Shown here one piece after another: positions 8,803-17,309 of a stretch of 64,000 nt of DNA (its first letter is position 1; each line of letters starts with the position of its first letter). Source of the stretch: Pseudomonas sp. ANT_H4 (GTDB taxonomy: Bacteria; Pseudomonadota; Gammaproteobacteria; Pseudomonadales; Pseudomonadaceae); contig NZ_VOBG01000017.1 in the NCBI RefSeq assembly GCF_008369295.1, positions 59,133 through 123,132 of the forward strand, in the 5' to 3' direction. A program made the translations under genes and the position numbers. The notes beneath the pieces were generated by a model. The model did no database searches. It was not told where the DNA came from and saw only the letters and a program-made list of their open reading frames with translations.

Positions 8803-9577
8803 CAACTACATCCATCAGCGCCGCCACAGTCTGCGGATCATCACTCAAGGATTCCGCCAGGCAGGCCATGCAGGCCTCGCGAGGGTTCATCCCGGCGGCG
8901 ATCAGGCGCGCAGTAAAAATCAGCAAGCGCGTGGACGCGACTTCTTCCAGATCATGTTGATCAAGGCGACGTAATGCCTGACCCAACCTGACCACCTGGG
9001 CAGCCAGCGCGGTATCCACACCAGCCTCACGTGCCACAATCCGTTCCTCTTCCAACGTCGGCGGATAACCAAAGCGCATCGCCACAAACCGCTGCCGCGT
9101 ACTGGGTTTCATGCCCTTGAGCAGGTTCTGGTAACCGGGGTTATAGGACACCACCAACATGAACGACGCCGGTGCCTTGAGCACTTCGCCGGTACGTTCC
9201 AGGAACAGCTCGCGGCGATCATCGGCCACCGGGTGCAGGACCACAGCGGTGTCCTGCCGAGCCTCCACCACCTCGTCGAGGTAGCAAATGCCGCCTTCGC
9301 GCACGGCGCGGGTCAGCGGGCCGTCCTGCCACCAGGTGCCCTGGGCGCCAATCAAGTGGCGGCCGATCAGGTCGGCGGCGCTGAGGTCGTCGTGGCAAGC
9401 GACCGTGTACAGCGGCAGTTTCAGCCGGTGCGCCATGTATTGGACAAAGCGGGTCTTGCCGCAGCCAGTGGGGCCCTTGATCAGCACCGGCATGCCGTGG
9501 CGCCAGGCGTGTTCGAACAGGACCTGTTCGTTGTTCAGCGGTTGGTAGAAGGGTTCAAGCGGTTCGGGGAGAGTCAT
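8786..9577 (-). CDS. nirQ: NirQ/NorQ/CbbQ family MoxR-type AAA+ ATPase
   Basis: A 263-residue AAA+ protein. Walker A is GPTGCGKT (about 35-42), Walker B is GGICYLDEVVEA (about 92-102), and sensor-type VVSYNPGYQ and PSTRQRFVAMRF segments follow. A CbbQ C-terminal domain occupies about 200-263. Such ATPases activate their oxidase or reductase partners, here probably NO reductase or nitrite reductase. The gene is divergent from nirS and shares the intergenic DNR/ANR box. The NorD-type von Willebrand partner commonly paired with NorQ is not in this window. Confidence 0.9.
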   Translation of the reverse strand: MTLPEPLEPFYQPLNNEQVLFEHAWRHGMPVLIKGPTGCGKTRFVQYMAHRLKLPLYTVACHDDLSAADLIGRHLIGAQGTWWQDGPLTRAVREGGICYLDEVVEARQDTAVVLHPVADDRRELFLERTGEVLKAPASFMLVVSYNPGYQNLLKGMKPSTRQRFVAMRFGYPPTLEEERIVAREAGVDTALAAQVVRLGQALRRLDQHDLEEVASTRLLIFTARLIAAGMNPREACMACLAESLSDDPQTVAALMDVVDVHFA

Positions 9578-9658
9578 TGCACACCTTGGATCGACGCGGG
9601 TTTGAGGACCACGCTACGGGCGCCTGCGACAACCTGGCAAGTCGTACACCAAGCAAAC

Positions 9659-9672
9659 TTGATCGCCGTCAA
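9659..9672. promoter_or_regulatory. DNR/ANR (FNR-type) box between nirQ and nirS
   Basis: TTGATCGCCGTCAA matches the TTGAT-N4-ATCAA consensus in 9 of 10 fixed positions. It lies 105 bases upstream of the nirS ATG and about 82 bases upstream of the nirQ start. If centred near -41.5, nirS transcription would begin near 9707 (inference). It would make both operons respond to low oxygen and NO. Confidence 0.85.
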
Positions 9673-9776
9673 GCGAGCAATCACCCGCCTCGTCATAGTC
9701 TCCTCTGGCACTAAGAACCTGCGCTCTACCCTGCCGTCGCCGGGCATCGCAAAGGTCTTGCCTGAGGAGATATGGA

Positions 9777-11459
9777 ATGCTGACTCGCAACAGAAACCCC
9801 TTCGCCCTGAGCCTCGCCAGCCTGAGCTGCGCGTTGGCCCTGGCCCTTTCGACGCACGCTTTCGCCGAGCAAACCGCGGCTGCCATGCCCATGGTCAAAA
9901 GCTCCGGCGCGCCGGATTTGAGCCAGGCCGAGTTCGACGCGTCAAAACAGATTTACTTCGAGCGCTGTGCCGGTTGCCATGGTGTGTTGCGCAAGGGCGC
10001 CACCGGCAAGCCGCTGACTCCGGACATCACCCAGGCCCGTGGCCAGGCATATCTGGAAGCGTTGATCACCTATGGCTCCCCCGCCGGCATGCCGAACTGG
10101 GGCACCTCCAATGCGCTGACCAAGGCGCAGATCACCAGCATGGCCAGCTTCATCCAGCACACCGCGCCCACGCCACCGGAATGGGGCATGGCCGAAACCC
10201 TCAAGACCTGGAAAGTACTGGTCAAGCCCGAAGACCGCCCGAAGAAACAACTCAACACGCTGAACCTGGAAAACCTGTTCTCCGTGACCCTGCGCGACGA
10301 CGGCAAAATCGCCCTGATCGATGGCGACAGCAAGAAAATCGTCAAGCTGATCAACACTGGCTACGCCGTGCACATCTCGCGGATATCCGCCTCGGGGCGC
10401 TACCTGCTGGTGATCGGCCGCGACGCCAAGATCGATATGATCGACCTCTGGCCCGCCGAGCCGACCAAGGTGGCCGAGATCAAAGTGGGCATCGAAGCGC
10501 GCTCGGTGGAGACCTCCAAGTTCAAGGGTTATGAAGACAAATACACGATTGCCGGTTCCTACTGGCCGCCGCAGTTCACCATCATGGACGGCGAAACCCT
10601 GGAGCCCAAGCAGATCGTCTCCACCCGTGGCATGACCGTCGACAAGCAGGAATATCACCCCGAGCCCCGTGTGGCGGCGATCATCGCCTCCCATGAATGG
10701 CCGGAATTTATCGTCAACATCAAGGAAACCGGCAAGGTGATGCTGGTCAATTACCAGGACATCAAGAACCTCACCATCACCACCATCGACGCCGCACCGT
10801 TCCTTCATGACGGCGGCTGGGACAGCACTCACCGCTACTTTATGACGGCGGCGAACAACTCCAACAAGGTTGCGGTGATCGACTCCAGGGAGCGCAAGCT
10901 CACCGCCCTGGTGGACGTCGGCAAGACCCCGCACCCCGGCCGTGGCGCCAACTTTATCCACCCGCAATACGGTCCAGTCTGGGCTACCAGCCACCTGGGT
11001 GACGGCGGCATCTCGGTGATCGGCACCGACCCGGTCAAGCACGCCCAGTACGCCTGGAAACAGGTGGTCTCGCTCAAGGGCCAGGGCGGCGGTTCGCTGT
11101 TTATCAAGACCCATCCCAACTCGCGGCACCTGTACGTCGACACCACCCTGAACCCGGATACCAAGCTCAGCCAGTCGGTCGCCGTGTTCAATATCGACAA
11201 GCTGGACGCTGGCTATACCGTGCTGCCGATTGCCGAGTGGTCCGGGATCAAGCAAGGCGCCCTGCGCGTGGTGCAACCGGAATACAACAAGGCCGGCGAT
11301 GAAGTGTGGTTCTCGGTATGGAGCGGCCAGGAAGAGGAGTCGGCGCTGGTAGTGATCGATGACAAGACCTTGAAGCTCAAGAACGTGATCAAGGACAAGC
11401 GCCTGATTACGCCGACCGGAAAATTCAATGTCTACAACACCCAATTCGACATTTATTGA
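9777..11459 (+). CDS. nirS: Cytochrome cd1 nitrite reductase
   Basis: A 560-residue periplasmic enzyme reducing nitrite to nitric oxide. A Sec signal peptide (LSCALALALSTHAFA) is followed by a cytochrome c domain with heme motif CAGCHG (about residues 63-68), then an eight-bladed d1 propeller from about 165. The two distal-pocket histidines are consistent with HPEPRVAAIIASHEWPE-type segments near 295-310 and HDGGWDSTHRYF near 345. GAGGAG lies 7 bases before the ATG. It heads the nirSMCFDLGHJEN operon and sits behind a DNR/ANR box. Confidence 0.97.
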   Translation: MLTRNRNPFALSLASLSCALALALSTHAFAEQTAAAMPMVKSSGAPDLSQAEFDASKQIYFERCAGCHGVLRKGATGKPLTPDITQARGQAYLEALITYGSPAGMPNWGTSNALTKAQITSMASFIQHTAPTPPEWGMAETLKTWKVLVKPEDRPKKQLNTLNLENLFSVTLRDDGKIALIDGDSKKIVKLINTGYAVHISRISASGRYLLVIGRDAKIDMIDLWPAEPTKVAEIKVGIEARSVETSKFKGYEDKYTIAGSYWPPQFTIMDGETLEPKQIVSTRGMTVDKQEYHPEPRVAAIIASHEWPEFIVNIKETGKVMLVNYQDIKNLTITTIDAAPFLHDGGWDSTHRYFMTAANNSNKVAVIDSRERKLTALVDVGKTPHPGRGANFIHPQYGPVWATSHLGDGGISVIGTDPVKHAQYAWKQVVSLKGQGGGSLFIKTHPNSRHLYVDTTLNPDTKLSQSVAVFNIDKLDAGYTVLPIAEWSGIKQGALRVVQPEYNKAGDEVWFSVWSGQEEESALVVIDDKTLKLKNVIKDKRLITPTGKFNVYNTQFDIY

Positions 11460-11483
11460 GCTTTATCAACAAGAGGTAACCCA

Positions 11484-11798
11484 ATGAAAAATATCCTGCT
11501 TGCACTGTGCGCCCTCGGCGCTGCGCTGAGCCTGCCATCGGCATTCGCCCAGGACGGCGCAGCGCTGTTCAAGAGCAAACCCTGCGCGGCCTGCCACACC
11601 ATCGACGCCAAGATGGTAGGGCCGGCGCTCAAGGAAGTCGCCGCGAAGAACGCCGGCGTCAAGGATGCTGCCACCACCCTGGCCAGCCACATCAAAAACG
11701 GCACCCAGGGCAACTGGGGCCCGATTCCTATGCCGGCCAACCCGGTGACGGATGACGAAGCCCTGATTTTGGCCAAGTGGGTATTGACCCTGAAATAA
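11484..11798 (+). CDS. nirM: Cytochrome c551, electron donor to NirS
   Basis: 104 residues with signal peptide ending SLPSAFA and a mature class I cytochrome c of about 83 residues. The heme motif is CAACH (about 34-38), and the axial Met lies in WGPIPMPAN. The end, DDEALILAKWVLTLK, is characteristic of Pseudomonas c551. AAGAGG precedes the ATG, 24 bases after nirS. It carries electrons in the periplasm from the bc1 complex to nitrite reductase. Confidence 0.96.
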   Translation: MKNILLALCALGAALSLPSAFAQDGAALFKSKPCAACHTIDAKMVGPALKEVAAKNAGVKDAATTLASHIKNGTQGNWGPIPMPANPVTDDEALILAKWVLTLK

Positions 11799-11814
11799 GC
11801 ACAAGGAGCACGCC

Positions 11815-12141
11815 ATGAAAACATCGATGATCGGTTCGGCAATGGCGTTGCTCTTCCTCATTCCTGCGCCGGTGCATGGAGCACCGGCGCCGTCACGCCA
11901 AGTCCAGCTGGAACACCTGCTGGCCCAGGACTGTGGCGCCTGCCACGGCCTGCACCTGACCGGTGGCCTGGGCCCAGCCCTGACTCGCCAGGCCTTGGCC
12001 GGGCAAACCCGCGATTCATTGATTGCCACCGTTACCTACGGTCGCCCTGCCCTTGCGATGCCCGGTTGGGCACCTCTGCTCAGCAGCGATGACATTGCCT
12101 GGCTGGTGGATCGCCTCCTGCAAGGAACCTCTGCACCATGA
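11815..12141 (+). CDS. nirC: Cytochrome c55x NirC
   Basis: 108 residues with signal peptide (to about VHGAPA) and one heme motif CGACHG (about 41-46) followed by LHLTGGLGPALTRQAL. Small NirC-type cytochromes are thought to donate electrons during the last steps of heme d1 maturation or to NirS. It lies 16 bases after nirM and its stop overlaps the nirF start (ATGA), so the two are translationally coupled. Confidence 0.93.
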   Translation: MKTSMIGSAMALLFLIPAPVHGAPAPSRQVQLEHLLAQDCGACHGLHLTGGLGPALTRQALAGQTRDSLIATVTYGRPALAMPGWAPLLSSDDIAWLVDRLLQGTSAP

Positions 12142-13313
12142 TCCGTCCACTGCTTGTCTCAATGGCCGCAGGCCTGTTGTTGTCGGCCTGTGTGCAACCG
12201 CCGTTGCGCGGCTCCGGTGACCTGGGCTTGGTGGTAGAACGCGCTACGGGCAGCCTGCAAATTATTGAAAGCAGTGGGCTGACCACGCTGGCACACATCG
12301 ACGGCCTGGGTGATCTGTCCCATGCCTCGGCGGTGTTCTCACGGGACCAGCGCTACGCCTATATCTTCGGGCGCGACGGCGGGTTGACCAAGGTTGATCT
12401 TCTGGGGCAGCGCATCGATAAACGCATCATCCAGGGCGGCAACAGCATCGGCGGCGCCATCAGCCAGGATGGCCGCTTGATCGCCGTGTCCAATTACCAG
12501 CCGGGCGGGGTCAAGGTGTTCGACGCCGTGACCTTGCAGCAAGTGGCGGACATTCCGGCAACGCCCCTGGCCGACGGCAAGCACTCGCGGGTGGTGGGCC
12601 TGGTGGATGCGCCAGGCCAGCGCTTTGTGTTCAGCCTGTTTGATACGGGCGAAATCTGGAGCGCCGACTTCAGCCAAGGCCACATCCCGACCATCACCCG
12701 TTTCGAGGGTATCGGCCAGCAACCCTATGACGCGCTGATCACCGCCGACGGCCGCTATTACATGGCCGGGCTGTTTGGCGAAGACGGCATGGCCCAGCTC
12801 GACCTGTGGCACCCGGAACGCGGGGTCAAGCGCGTGTTGGCCGACTACGGCCGGGGCCAGGAAAAGCTGCCGGTGTACAAAATGCCCCACTTGGAAGGCT
12901 GGGCCGTGGCCGACAACCAGGCGTTCGTGCCCGCCGTGGGTCGGCATCAGGTGCTGGTGATGGATGCCCGCACCTGGCAACAGACTGCCGCGATCCCGGT
13001 GGCCGGCCAGCCGATTTTTGTCACCTCCCGCCCCGACGGCCGCCAACTGTGGGTCAACTTCGCCTACCCGGACAATGACCGGGTGCAAGTACTCGACAGC
13101 GAAACCCACCAGATAGTCGCCGACCTGCGTCCCGGCCCTGGCGTATTGCATATGGAATTCACCGGACGCGGCGAGCAACTGTGGTTATCCGTGCGCGACG
13201 GCCAGCAGGTGCAAGTCTGGGACCCTTATCGCCTGACCTTGGTCAAGACCCTACCGGCAGAGAGTCCCAGTGGAATTTTCTTCAGCAGTCGCGCACAAAA
13301 AATGGGGTATTGA
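12138..13313 (+). CDS. nirF: Heme d1 biosynthesis protein NirF
   Basis: 391 residues with an N-terminal leader ending LLLSAC, a lipobox that fits an outer-membrane-anchored periplasmic protein. The rest is a d1-type beta-propeller related to the NirS and NirN C-terminal domains, with no cytochrome c motif. NirF is required for heme d1 synthesis and is thought to act on dihydro-heme d1 or a precursor, together with NirN and NirS. Overlaps nirC by 4 bases and is followed 2 bases later by nirD. Confidence 0.94.
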   Translation: MIRPLLVSMAAGLLLSACVQPPLRGSGDLGLVVERATGSLQIIESSGLTTLAHIDGLGDLSHASAVFSRDQRYAYIFGRDGGLTKVDLLGQRIDKRIIQGGNSIGGAISQDGRLIAVSNYQPGGVKVFDAVTLQQVADIPATPLADGKHSRVVGLVDAPGQRFVFSLFDTGEIWSADFSQGHIPTITRFEGIGQQPYDALITADGRYYMAGLFGEDGMAQLDLWHPERGVKRVLADYGRGQEKLPVYKMPHLEGWAVADNQAFVPAVGRHQVLVMDARTWQQTAAIPVAGQPIFVTSRPDGRQLWVNFAYPDNDRVQVLDSETHQIVADLRPGPGVLHMEFTGRGEQLWLSVRDGQQVQVWDPYRLTLVKTLPAESPSGIFFSSRAQKMGY

Positions 13314-13315
13314 AG

Positions 13316-13774
13316 ATGGAACTTGATGAACTTAGCAGTCGCCTGATCGACCGCTATCAACACGACATGCCGCTGTGCACCGAACCCTACCAGGAGATGG
13401 CCCAGAGCCTGGGTTGCAGCGAGGCTGCGGTCATGGCCTGCCTGCAACGCCTGGAACTGACCGGTGCCCTGTCACGCATCGGCCCCGTGTTCGATCACAC
13501 CCGCGCCGGAGCCAGCACCCTGGCCGCCCTGGCGGTACCCGCCGAGCGCCTGGAACAAGTGGCAGCGCGGGTCAGCCAGTATCCAGAGGTCAACCACAAC
13601 TATGCCCGCGAGCATCACTACAACCTGTGGTTCGTATTGACCGGGCCTAACCGCCAGCACCTGGAGCAGGTCCTCGACGAGCTGGAAAAAGACACCGGTC
13701 TTACTCCCCTCGATCTGCCCATGCTCAGCGCCTACCGCATCGACCTGGGATTTTCCCTGGGAGTCCACTCGTGA
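13316..13774 (+). CDS. nirD: Siroheme decarboxylase subunit NirD
   Basis: 152 residues with an AsnC/Lrp-like fold: a winged-helix N-terminal part (about 1-60) and a ferredoxin-like C-terminal part. It starts MELDELSSRLIDRYQHD; an open frame extends upstream inside nirF, but the ATG at 13316 follows the nirF stop and fits the family. The HNYAREHHYNLWFVLTG segment (about 98-114) is shared with NirG. NirD with NirL removes two acetate side-chain carboxyl groups from siroheme, giving didecarboxysiroheme. Confidence 0.93.
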   Translation: MELDELSSRLIDRYQHDMPLCTEPYQEMAQSLGCSEAAVMACLQRLELTGALSRIGPVFDHTRAGASTLAALAVPAERLEQVAARVSQYPEVNHNYAREHHYNLWFVLTGPNRQHLEQVLDELEKDTGLTPLDLPMLSAYRIDLGFSLGVHS

Positions 13775-14286
13775 TCACCCCGCTCAACAACGAACAACTG
13801 CTCGACCTGCGCCAATGCCTGGAACGGGGTTTGCCCAGGGTTTCACGGCCCTATCAGGACCTCGCCGAACAGATCGGCGCCAATCAGGATCAGGTGTTGC
13901 AGCAGGTACAGCAATGGCACGAGCAAGGCCTGTTTCGCCGGATCGGCCTGGTGCTCAACCACCGCGCCTTGGGCTTTGTCGCCAACGCCATGCTGGTGCT
14001 GGACGTGCCCGATGCGCTGATTGATGAAGTCGGCCAACGCCTGGGCCGTGCAGCGGGCATCGCCCTGTGTTATCAGCGTCCCAGACGCCTGCCCGAGTGG
14101 CGCTACAACCTGTTCTGCATGGTCCACGGTCGGGAGCGCGAAGCGGTTAAAGCGCACATCCAGGCAGTCTTGAAAGAGCAATTGCTGGGCGACCTGCCCC
14201 ATCAACTGCTGTTCACCACTCAAGCGTTCAAGCAATGCGGCGGGCGTTTTGCACCGCCATCGTCACAGGTATGGGCCCATGGATGA
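13771..14286 (+). CDS. nirL: Siroheme decarboxylase subunit NirL
   Basis: 171 residues, Lrp/AsnC-like fold. It carries the segment CYQRPRRLPEWRYNLFCMVHG, split here as CYQRPRRLPEW and RYNLFCMVHG (about 105-125), which is also found in NirH. Its start overlaps the nirD stop by 4 bases (GTGATC, GTG start), consistent with NirD-NirL complex formation. Slightly longer than NirD because of a C-terminal extension. Confidence 0.92.
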   Translation: MITPLNNEQLLDLRQCLERGLPRVSRPYQDLAEQIGANQDQVLQQVQQWHEQGLFRRIGLVLNHRALGFVANAMLVLDVPDALIDEVGQRLGRAAGIALCYQRPRRLPEWRYNLFCMVHGREREAVKAHIQAVLKEQLLGDLPHQLLFTTQAFKQCGGRFAPPSSQVWAHG

Positions 14287-14722
14287 CCTCGACCGGCTGT
14301 TGATCAATCGTCTGCAACTGGGGCTGCCGCTGGTGCGTCATCCCTGGCAAGTCGTGGCCGAGGAACTGCACAGCACACCGGATGAATTGCTCGACCGTGT
14401 CCACCTGTTGCTGGAAGACGGTGTGCTCACCCGCTTCGGGCCGATGTTCGACATCGAGCGTCTCGGCGGCGCCTTCACCCTCGCCGCGCTGGCGGTGCCA
14501 GAACCTCGCTTCGAGCAGGTGGCCGCCCAGCTCAATGAACTGCCACAAGTGGCCCACAACTACCGCCGAGAGCACCCCTGGAACATGTGGTTCGTGCTGG
14601 CCTGCAGCACGGCCAAGGACCTGGCCGAGACCTTGTCGCATATCGAAACCATCACCGGGCTGGGGGTCCTCAACCTGCCCAAGGAGCAAACCTATCATGT
14701 CGGTCTATATTTCCCGGTTTGA
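14279..14722 (+). CDS. nirG: Siroheme decarboxylase subunit NirG
   Basis: 147 residues starting MDDLDRLLINRLQLGLP; an in-frame ATG at 14249 would add 10 residues, but 14279 is the typical start and overlaps the nirL stop. The N-terminal winged helix is followed by HNYRREHPWNMWFVLAC (about 97-113), which mirrors the NirD segment. Works with NirH in the siroheme decarboxylase set NirDLGH. Confidence 0.91.
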   Translation: MDDLDRLLINRLQLGLPLVRHPWQVVAEELHSTPDELLDRVHLLLEDGVLTRFGPMFDIERLGGAFTLAALAVPEPRFEQVAAQLNELPQVAHNYRREHPWNMWFVLACSTAKDLAETLSHIETITGLGVLNLPKEQTYHVGLYFPV

Positions 14723-15200
14723 CGAAACCCTGGCGCAACGCTTGATCCAATTGACCGAGACCGGCCTGCCGTTACTGGAAGATCCCTGGGCCTGGCTCGC
14801 CGAACAGTTGGACATCAGCGTCGAATCCACCCTCGACCTGCTCAAGCGCCTGCAAGGCGAAGGGGCGATCCGGCGAATCGCAGCGGTGCCCAACCATTAC
14901 CGCATCGGCTATCGCCATAACGGCATGACCGTCTGGGACGTGACCGATGAGCAGATGCCACGCCTCGGTGAATTGATCGGCGCCCAGCCCTTTGTCAGCC
15001 ACTGCTATCGTCGGCCACGGCGCACCGATTGGCGCTACAACCTGTTCGCCATGGTCCACGGCCGCAGCCGCGAAGAAATCGACAGCTACCGCGAACATCT
15101 GCGTTTTTTGCTGGGGGATGCTTGTACCGCCGATGAGATGCTGGTGAGCAGCCGCATCCTGAAAAAGACCGGCCTGCGCCTGACGCCTGCGCCATGCTGA
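14697..15200 (+). CDS. nirH: Siroheme decarboxylase subunit NirH
   Basis: 167 residues. The ATG at 14697 lies inside the end of nirG (26-base overlap), beginning MSVYISRFDETLAQRLIQ. It carries the NirL-type block CYRRPRRTDW followed by RYNLFAMVHG (about 101-121). The open frame upstream of 14697 is only shadow coding over nirG. It completes the four-subunit NirD-L-G-H series. Confidence 0.91.
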   Translation: MSVYISRFDETLAQRLIQLTETGLPLLEDPWAWLAEQLDISVESTLDLLKRLQGEGAIRRIAAVPNHYRIGYRHNGMTVWDVTDEQMPRLGELIGAQPFVSHCYRRPRRTDWRYNLFAMVHGRSREEIDSYREHLRFLLGDACTADEMLVSSRILKKTGLRLTPAPC

Positions 15201-15226
15201 ATTGCGTGCTTTAGAAGGAACATCTT

Positions 15227-16405
15227 ATGCTGAGGATCAGTCATTACCTGCGCACCCTCGTCGGCCAATGCCCGCCGCCCCGCCTATCGCCCCCTGGCAG
15301 CAACCGTGCCCCGGTGGTGATCTGGAATCTGCTGCGGCGCTGCAACCTGACCTGCAAGCATTGCTACGCCACCAGCGCCGACAGTGTGTTTCGCGATGAG
15401 CTGGACACAGCCGCCGCCCTGAAGGTGATCGACGATTTGCATGAAGCTGGGGTCAGGGTATTGATCCTCTCCGGCGGCGAGCCACTGCTGCGCGACGACC
15501 TGTTCCAACTCAGCGCCTACGCCCGCAAGAAGGGCTTTTTTGTCGCCCTGTCGAGCAACGGCACGCTGATCGACGAGCAGAATATCCAGCAGATCGCCGA
15601 CGCCCACTTCGACTATGTGGGCATCAGCATTGACGGCCTGGAGGCGACCCACGATGCGTTCCGCCAGCTACAGGGCAGTTTCGAGCGCTCAATGCACGCC
15701 ATCAACCTGTGCCGCCAGGTCGGTATCCGTGTTGGCCTGCGCACTACCCTGACCCAGGAAAACCATGCCCAGCTCCCGCAATTACTGGCGCTGATGCGTG
15801 AATACGATGTGCAGAAGTTCTACCTGTCGCACCTCAACTACAGCGGGCGCGGTAAACGCAGCCGTCAGCTCGATGCCCACCGGCAAATGAGCCGCGATGC
15901 CATGGAACTGATTTTCCAGCAGGCCTGGGGCGATATCCAAAACGGCGTGGACAGCGATTTCGTCAGCGGCAACAACGACGCCGATGCGGTGCTGTTGCTG
16001 CAATGGGTACACCGCCATCTGCCGGAACACTACCCGCAACTTGAACAGTTGTTGCACGCCTGGGGCGGCAACGCTTCGGGCAGCGGCATCGCCAATATCG
16101 ACAACACCGGTGAGGTGCATCCGGACACCTACTGGTGGCAACACTCAGTGGGCAATGTGCGCACCACGCCGTTTCGCAGCCTGTGGCTGGATCAACCTGA
16201 CCCGTTGCTGCTGCGCCTGCGCGAACACCCACGGGTGGTGGGCGGCCGCTGCGCCGACTGCCGCTGGCTGGACATCTGCAATGGCAACACACGTACCCGC
16301 GCCTGGGCCGACGGCGACCTCTGGGGCCAGGACCCCGGTTGCCACCTCAGCGACACAGAAATCACCCGAACACCGCCCACCCTCATTCCTTGCTCGGCAT
16401 GCTGA
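15227..16405 (+). CDS. nirJ: Radical SAM heme d1 synthase NirJ
   Basis: 392 residues. The radical SAM cluster motif is CNLTCKHC (CxxxCxxC, about residues 40-47), followed by the GGE motif in LSGGEPLLRDD. A SPASM-like C-terminal region has CADCRWLDICNGN and a later GCHLSD cysteine for a second iron-sulfur cluster. NirJ replaces two propionate groups of didecarboxysiroheme with keto groups. AGAAGGA lies upstream of the ATG, 26 bases after nirH. Confidence 0.95.
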   Translation: MLRISHYLRTLVGQCPPPRLSPPGSNRAPVVIWNLLRRCNLTCKHCYATSADSVFRDELDTAAALKVIDDLHEAGVRVLILSGGEPLLRDDLFQLSAYARKKGFFVALSSNGTLIDEQNIQQIADAHFDYVGISIDGLEATHDAFRQLQGSFERSMHAINLCRQVGIRVGLRTTLTQENHAQLPQLLALMREYDVQKFYLSHLNYSGRGKRSRQLDAHRQMSRDAMELIFQQAWGDIQNGVDSDFVSGNNDADAVLLLQWVHRHLPEHYPQLEQLLHAWGGNASGSGIANIDNTGEVHPDTYWWQHSVGNVRTTPFRSLWLDQPDPLLLRLREHPRVVGGRCADCRWLDICNGNTRTRAWADGDLWGQDPGCHLSDTEITRTPPTLIPCSAC

Positions 16406-16472
16406 ACCACCGGCCGACCACCTGGCGAAACAGCCGGGGGCGGCAAACCTGATGATGAACCAAGGAAGTCTC

Positions 16473-17309
16473 ATGCACTCATCTCCCCTTGTAATACCGA
16501 GCGCCCTGCACAGTTCCTTCAGCTCCGGCGAAGTGGCCCTGGTGGGCGCCGGGCCTGGCGACCCACGCCTGCTGACCCTGCGGGCCTGGAGCCTGTTGAT
16601 GCAGGCCGACGCCGTGGTGTTCGACCGGCTGATCAGTGCCGAACTGCTGACGCTGATCCCCCCGACTTGCGCCCGCCACTACGTCGGCAAGGCCAGCGGC
16701 TACCACTGCCTGCCCCAGGAACAGATTAACGAATTGCTGGCGGATTTGGCTGACCAGGGCCAGCGCGTGGTGCGGCTCAAGGGCGGCGACCCATTTATCT
16801 TTGGCCGTGGCGCCGAGGAACTGGAGTACTTGCTGCAGCGGGGCATTTGCTGCCAAGTGGTGCCGGGCATCACCGCCGCAGCCGGCTGCAGCGCCTATGC
16901 CGGCATCCCGCTGACCCACCGTAACCTGGTCAATTCATGCCGGTTTGTCACCGGGCACCTGCAACGCAATGGAGCATTGAATCTGCCCTGGGACAGCCTG
17001 GCAGACGGCAGCCAGACCCTCGTTTTCTACATGGGGCTGTCGAACCTGGCGATGATCTCGGACCGATTGATCGCCGCAGGTTTACCCCCTGACACCCCAG
17101 CGGCATTGATCAGCAATGGCGCTCGCGCCGATCAACAGGTGAATCGCGGCAACTTGCGCCAGCTACCGGCCATGGCCATGGCGTGCGAAGCCGGCGTGCC
17201 GACGCTGACGGTGATCGGTCATGTGGTGAATCTGTTTGCCGGCGCGGCCCTGCAGTACCCGGCCAGCCTTGCACCTGGACAACCGCCCAAGTCCAAGGTG
17301 GCGGTATGA
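16473..17309 (+). CDS. nirE: Uroporphyrinogen-III C-methyltransferase NirE
   Basis: 278 residues, SUMT family. Motifs: VALVGAGPGDPRLLTLRAW near residue 20, VRLKGGDPFIFGRGAEE (about 100-116), VPGITAAAGCSAYAGIPLTHR (the SAM/substrate loop), and VFYMGL. It makes precorrin-2 for heme d1. AAGGAAG lies before the ATG at 16473; two upstream in-frame ATGs at 16452 and 16455 are less well placed. Its stop overlaps the nirN start. Confidence 0.94.
   Translation: MHSSPLVIPSALHSSFSSGEVALVGAGPGDPRLLTLRAWSLLMQADAVVFDRLISAELLTLIPPTCARHYVGKASGYHCLPQEQINELLADLADQGQRVVRLKGGDPFIFGRGAEELEYLLQRGICCQVVPGITAAAGCSAYAGIPLTHRNLVNSCRFVTGHLQRNGALNLPWDSLADGSQTLVFYMGLSNLAMISDRLIAAGLPPDTPAALISNGARADQQVNRGNLRQLPAMAMACEAGVPTLTVIGHVVNLFAGAALQYPASLAPGQPPKSKVAV

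Noticed and set aside
9942..11444. 500-residue minus-strand frame opposite nirS
   Set aside because: Antisense shadow of nirS.
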